A stretch of 64,000 nucleotides of DNA from assembly GCF_003732665.1 (NCBI RefSeq), contig NZ_MOBP01000012.1:62001-126000 (forward strand). Direction: 5' to 3'. Under the pieces are notes generated by a model. The model saw only the letters and a list, made by a program, of their open reading frames with translations. It ran no database searches and had not been told where the DNA came from. This DNA is from Pseudomonas frederiksbergensis (lineage in GTDB: Bacteria; Pseudomonadota; Gammaproteobacteria; Pseudomonadales; Pseudomonadaceae). Positions 61,686 to 64,000 of the stretch are shown here, piece by piece. Every line of letters begins with the position of its first letter. The first letter of the stretch is position 1. The translations under genes were made by a program, and so were the position numbers.

Positions 61686-61805
61686 GAATACTCCTCGACG
61701 ATTGCGATCCCGGGCCAGGCGGACCCCGGGCACAGGGACCCAGGCGCGCTCCGGGAAAGAGCCGTGCTGTTAAGACAGGAAAAAGCGATGTGTGCCCTGA
61801 GGGCG

Positions 61806-62678
61806 TCAGGCCGGAGTTGCTCCGGTGGTCATTGGCAAGTTCGAATCCGCGGCCCACTCTTGAAGCGAGCCATCATACAAGAGGATGGTGTTCCGTCCGA
61901 CCACTGTCAGCGCCAGGGCCACCGCAGCGGCCGAAATGCCGCCGCCGCAATAGAGCACCAGCGGATCTTGCGTAGTGATCAATTCAACACCCAACTGTTG
62001 CTCGAGTTGCTCCTTGGGCAGGTAGCGACCCTGGGCGTCCAGCAGGTTGCGCGCCGGCAGATTGAGGCTGCCGGGAATGTGCCCGCGTCGGGTGTAGCGG
62101 CTCGGGGCAGCGCCGCTGAACAACGCCTCGGACAAGGCGCAAATCAGCACTCCCGGACGCTCGCCAGCCAGCACCGCCTGCACGCCTTGACGATCAACCC
62201 AGAATCCCGGACGTTGCTGCAACGTCAGTTCGGCTGCAGGCAAGGGTATCTCTTCGCCCTGACCCAGAGGCAGACCCGCCGCTCGCCAGGCATTGAAACC
62301 GCCATCCAGCACCTGCGCCTCAAGCCCGACGCTGCGCAGCATCCACCACAGTCGCGCAGCCCAAAAGCCATCGGCACGGTCATAAATCACCACAGGACTG
62401 TCGGCACCGATGCCCAGCCGGGCCAAGGCGTTGGCGAGCCGGTCGGCCCGGGGCAGGGCAAAGCTGAGCGACGCCTGAGGGTCGGCCAGATCCTCCAGCA
62501 GATCGGCATGCAGCGCACCGGGGATGTGATGGTGCAACCAGCCTTCACGGCCACTGGTTGCGCGATAGTCCTGATCGAAACGCGGTGCCGGCAACTCGAC
62601 ACTGGCATCGACGATTCTCAGGTCGGGATCGCCCAGGCGATGGGCCAACGCCTGCGGGCTGATCAGTATCGAGGTCAT
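61806..62678 (-). CDS. Two-domain sulfurtransferase (rhodanese/MST type)
   Basis: The 290-residue protein has two rhodanese domains. The first ends near residue 140 and lacks the active-site Cys. The second contains the catalytic loop CGGGIS preceded by PLVLYC, resembling 3-mercaptopyruvate sulfurtransferases (CGSGVT) more than thiosulfate rhodaneses (CRKGVT). It would move sulfane sulfur to cyanide or a thiol acceptor. Its start overlaps the stop of the preceding kinase-like gene, so both are in one operon. A role in a sulfur-containing cofactor or nutrient is plausible. Confidence 0.87.
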   Translation of the reverse strand: MTSILISPQALAHRLGDPDLRIVDASVELPAPRFDQDYRATSGREGWLHHHIPGALHADLLEDLADPQASLSFALPRADRLANALARLGIGADSPVVIYDRADGFWAARLWWMLRSVGLEAQVLDGGFNAWRAAGLPLGQGEEIPLPAAELTLQQRPGFWVDRQGVQAVLAGERPGVLICALSEALFSGAAPSRYTRRGHIPGSLNLPARNLLDAQGRYLPKEQLEQQLGVELITTQDPLVLYCGGGISAAAVALALTVVGRNTILLYDGSLQEWAADSNLPMTTGATPA

Positions 62679-63823
62679 GACCCGGCACTCCGCTTCAGGT
62701 GGTCGATTAAGCGCTCGCCCTGGACTGTAGAAAACCAACGCGTATGCCCGAGCAAGTAAGCGTGGTACGCCACATCGGCACTGGCGACTGAACCCACGAC
62801 TCCCTGGAAATAGGCGATTTCGGACAGGGCAAAATCCACGTGGACCAAGGGCAGCAGGGCCGCCAGTGTCAGCAGATCAGCCGAGGACAAAGGTTTGACG
62901 CTGGCATAGCCCTCCAGCAAGGCGTCGATGTCATCCAGCGCCGGCGGGGCACTGCCGCCGCTGTCCAGTTCCAGCCAGGGAATGCCGTTGCGCTCGATGG
63001 CGGTGGCCAGGTCGAAGAGGGCGAAGGTGCGGTCTGCCAGACCGAAGTCCAGCACGCAACTGACCTGCGCGTCGTCGGCGGTTGAATCCCAGAGCAGGTT
63101 GGAGCCGTGCCAGTCGTTATGGGTCCACAAGTCGGGCTGCCGAGCCAGAAGTGGCTGTAATTGCCGCTGCCACGGCAGCAGCAATGGCAGCCATTCTTCG
63201 CGCCAGTCGTGCTGGTTGAAGTAGTCGGTCAGCGCCGGGTCCCGCTCGATGGCCGTTTGCAGACTGGCACCGAGGTCCTGTCCGGAGCAAAACTTGAAGT
63301 TCGCCACCAGCACCGGGGTCTGGCGCGGGGCGGCCTGATAGTCCTCGGCGGCGAGGTGCAATCGGGCCAGGGACGCACCGGCGGACCAAGCCTGCTGCTG
63401 ACTGAAAAATGGCGTCCAGGATAGAGCATCGCGATACAGGTCCTGGCCTTCGGCCAAGGCATGCACCTCGTACGTCCATTCACCCAAGGCCACCGCCGTT
63501 GCGCCGTTACGGTCGGCCAGCACCTGGCTCACCGGCATACCACGCTGACGCAAATGCGCCATGAACCGATGTTCCTCGCTCAGCCACGCGGGTGTCCGGA
63601 CGCGCTGATGGTGGCGTTTGATAAACAGCGTGGCGGCATCGGTCTGCACCAGGCTGGCCGCCGAAAAGGGCCGCGGGCTATGCCAGTCGAGGCTCAGCGG
63701 CGCCCCGAGTTGCGGGTAGCCGAGCAACAGTTGTTCGACGTCGCGGGTTTGCAGGGCCGGCCAGTCGGCAGCCACCGGATCGAGGCTCAGGCCGTGGGAC
63801 TTCAGGGCGTTGAGTGCCGCCAT
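62675..63823 (-). CDS. APH-fold phosphotransferase (small-molecule kinase)
   Basis: The 382-residue protein has the aminoglycoside phosphotransferase kinase core: the catalytic loop HNDWHGSNLLW (Brenner motif HxDxxxxN) and the metal-binding VLDFGLADRTFALFDLA. The N-lobe lysine is probably in TLFIKRHHQ. Relatives phosphorylate choline, homoserine, thiamine or antibiotics. Between a substrate-binding protein and a sulfurtransferase, and near a PnuC-type carrier, a vitamin kinase that traps the imported compound is a reasonable guess. ATG 63823 overlaps the preceding stop (TGATG). Confidence 0.82.
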   Translation of the reverse strand: MAALNALKSHGLSLDPVAADWPALQTRDVEQLLLGYPQLGAPLSLDWHSPRPFSAASLVQTDAATLFIKRHHQRVRTPAWLSEEHRFMAHLRQRGMPVSQVLADRNGATAVALGEWTYEVHALAEGQDLYRDALSWTPFFSQQQAWSAGASLARLHLAAEDYQAAPRQTPVLVANFKFCSGQDLGASLQTAIERDPALTDYFNQHDWREEWLPLLLPWQRQLQPLLARQPDLWTHNDWHGSNLLWDSTADDAQVSCVLDFGLADRTFALFDLATAIERNGIPWLELDSGGSAPPALDDIDALLEGYASVKPLSSADLLTLAALLPLVHVDFALSEIAYFQGVVGSVASADVAYHAYLLGHTRWFSTVQGERLIDHLKRSAGS

Positions 63824-64000
63824 CAGACTGTCTCCGGCAGGTATGCATTGCTGGTTGCCTGACGCCAGGCTTGGGCATCGTCGAGCACGCCGTTGTCCTG
63901 CAACCACTGAGCATAAGGTTCGAGCAATTCATCCCGTTGCCGGCCCCAGGCGCCTTCGTGCAACCAGGTGGGCGCGATGCTTTGCAGCGACGCGGCCAGC
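63823..64000 (-). CDS. Partial CDS, probable NMT1/THI5-like ABC substrate-binding protein (C-terminus)
   Basis: Only the last 58 residues lie in the window, from the right edge to a TGA at 63823-63825 that overlaps the next start. The sequence LLEPYAQWLQDNGVLDD, followed by an ATSNAYLPE-type end, resembles the C-terminus of THI5/NMT1-type periplasmic binding proteins (a helix with YxxW, then NGL/V and a final N-x-(F/Y)-LP). These bind hydroxymethylpyrimidine or taurine-type ligands. The call is tentative because so little is visible. Confidence 0.45.
   Translation of the reverse strand, partial: LAASLQSIAPTWLHEGAWGRQRDELLEPYAQWLQDNGVLDDAQAWRQATSNAYLPETV

Noticed and set aside
60054-62759. 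Long plus-strand open frame opposite the TonB receptor and sulfurtransferase genes
   Set aside because: It crosses two well-supported minus-strand genes and their junctions and has no recognisable protein features.
1-64000. CRISPR array, tRNA or rRNA genes
   Set aside because: No regularly spaced repeats, tRNA-like cloverleaf with CCA end, or rRNA sequence was noticed in the window.

Overview
The window reads as chromosome of a Pseudomonas species, probably of the fluorescens lineage. This is inferred from gene content (a MexE/MexF/OprN-type efflux operon, type VI secretion genes, GbdR/CdhR-like AraC regulators, PrpD/MmgE, PnuC and TonB receptors), from the high-GC coding style and from frequent ATGA gene overlaps. 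No rRNA, tRNA or CRISPR array was seen.

Layout. (1) 1-7.2 kb: one end of a type VI secretion (T6SS) cluster, tssA-tssF-tssG-tssJ-tssE and an unusual ImpA_N/OmpA fusion, preceded by an unrecognised partial gene. (2) 7.4-8.6 kb: an IS1182-type transposase that appears to carry an in-frame N-terminal deletion. (3) 8.8-30.8 kb: an accessory catabolic region for a quaternary amine. It has a leftward ProV-ProW-ProX transporter operon running on into a PrpD-family protein, a GbdR-like regulator and an MFS carrier; a LysR regulator; a Rieske demethylase resembling stachydrine demethylase Stc2; a DapA-like/aldehyde dehydrogenase/FAD oxidase/EamA operon; two SDRs; a TetR-ProC-like pair; an StcD-type N-methylproline demethylase; and a 2-oxoglutarate/Fe(II) oxygenase. 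I infer import and stepwise demethylation of proline betaine or hydroxyproline betaine, followed by ring oxidation toward central metabolism. Two repeated DNA motifs tie the scattered promoters together. (4) 30.9-32.2 kb: a scar with a hypothetical gene, a terminator, a tandem repeat and a decayed AraC gene.

(5) 32.3-39.4 kb: an IclR-type regulon for an organic acid: CitMHS carrier and SMP-30 protein leftward, HMG-CoA lyase-like enzyme, CaiB-type CoA transferase and MFS carrier rightward. The control region between them holds repeated GTTCTGTCA elements. (6) 39.4-46.8 kb: a TetR gene divergent from an operon of an AcoX/NAD-kinase-like protein, two divergent glycine-decarboxylase-like PLP subunits and an acyl-CoA ligase. 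A leftward promoter at 46.7 kb with the same operator motif precedes two small reading frames. (7) 46.9-55.8 kb: an HxlR/MFS divergent pair, then a TetR gene, a truncated MexT-like gene and a MexEF-OprN-like efflux operon. (8) 55.8-64 kb: a leftward nutrient-uptake group of two TonB receptors, a GntR/UTRA regulator, a PnuC carrier, a rhodanese, an APH-fold kinase and the end of a probable periplasmic binding protein, possibly for a vitamin such as thiamine.

Functional statements rest on motifs and remembered family features; no database search or alignment was run.
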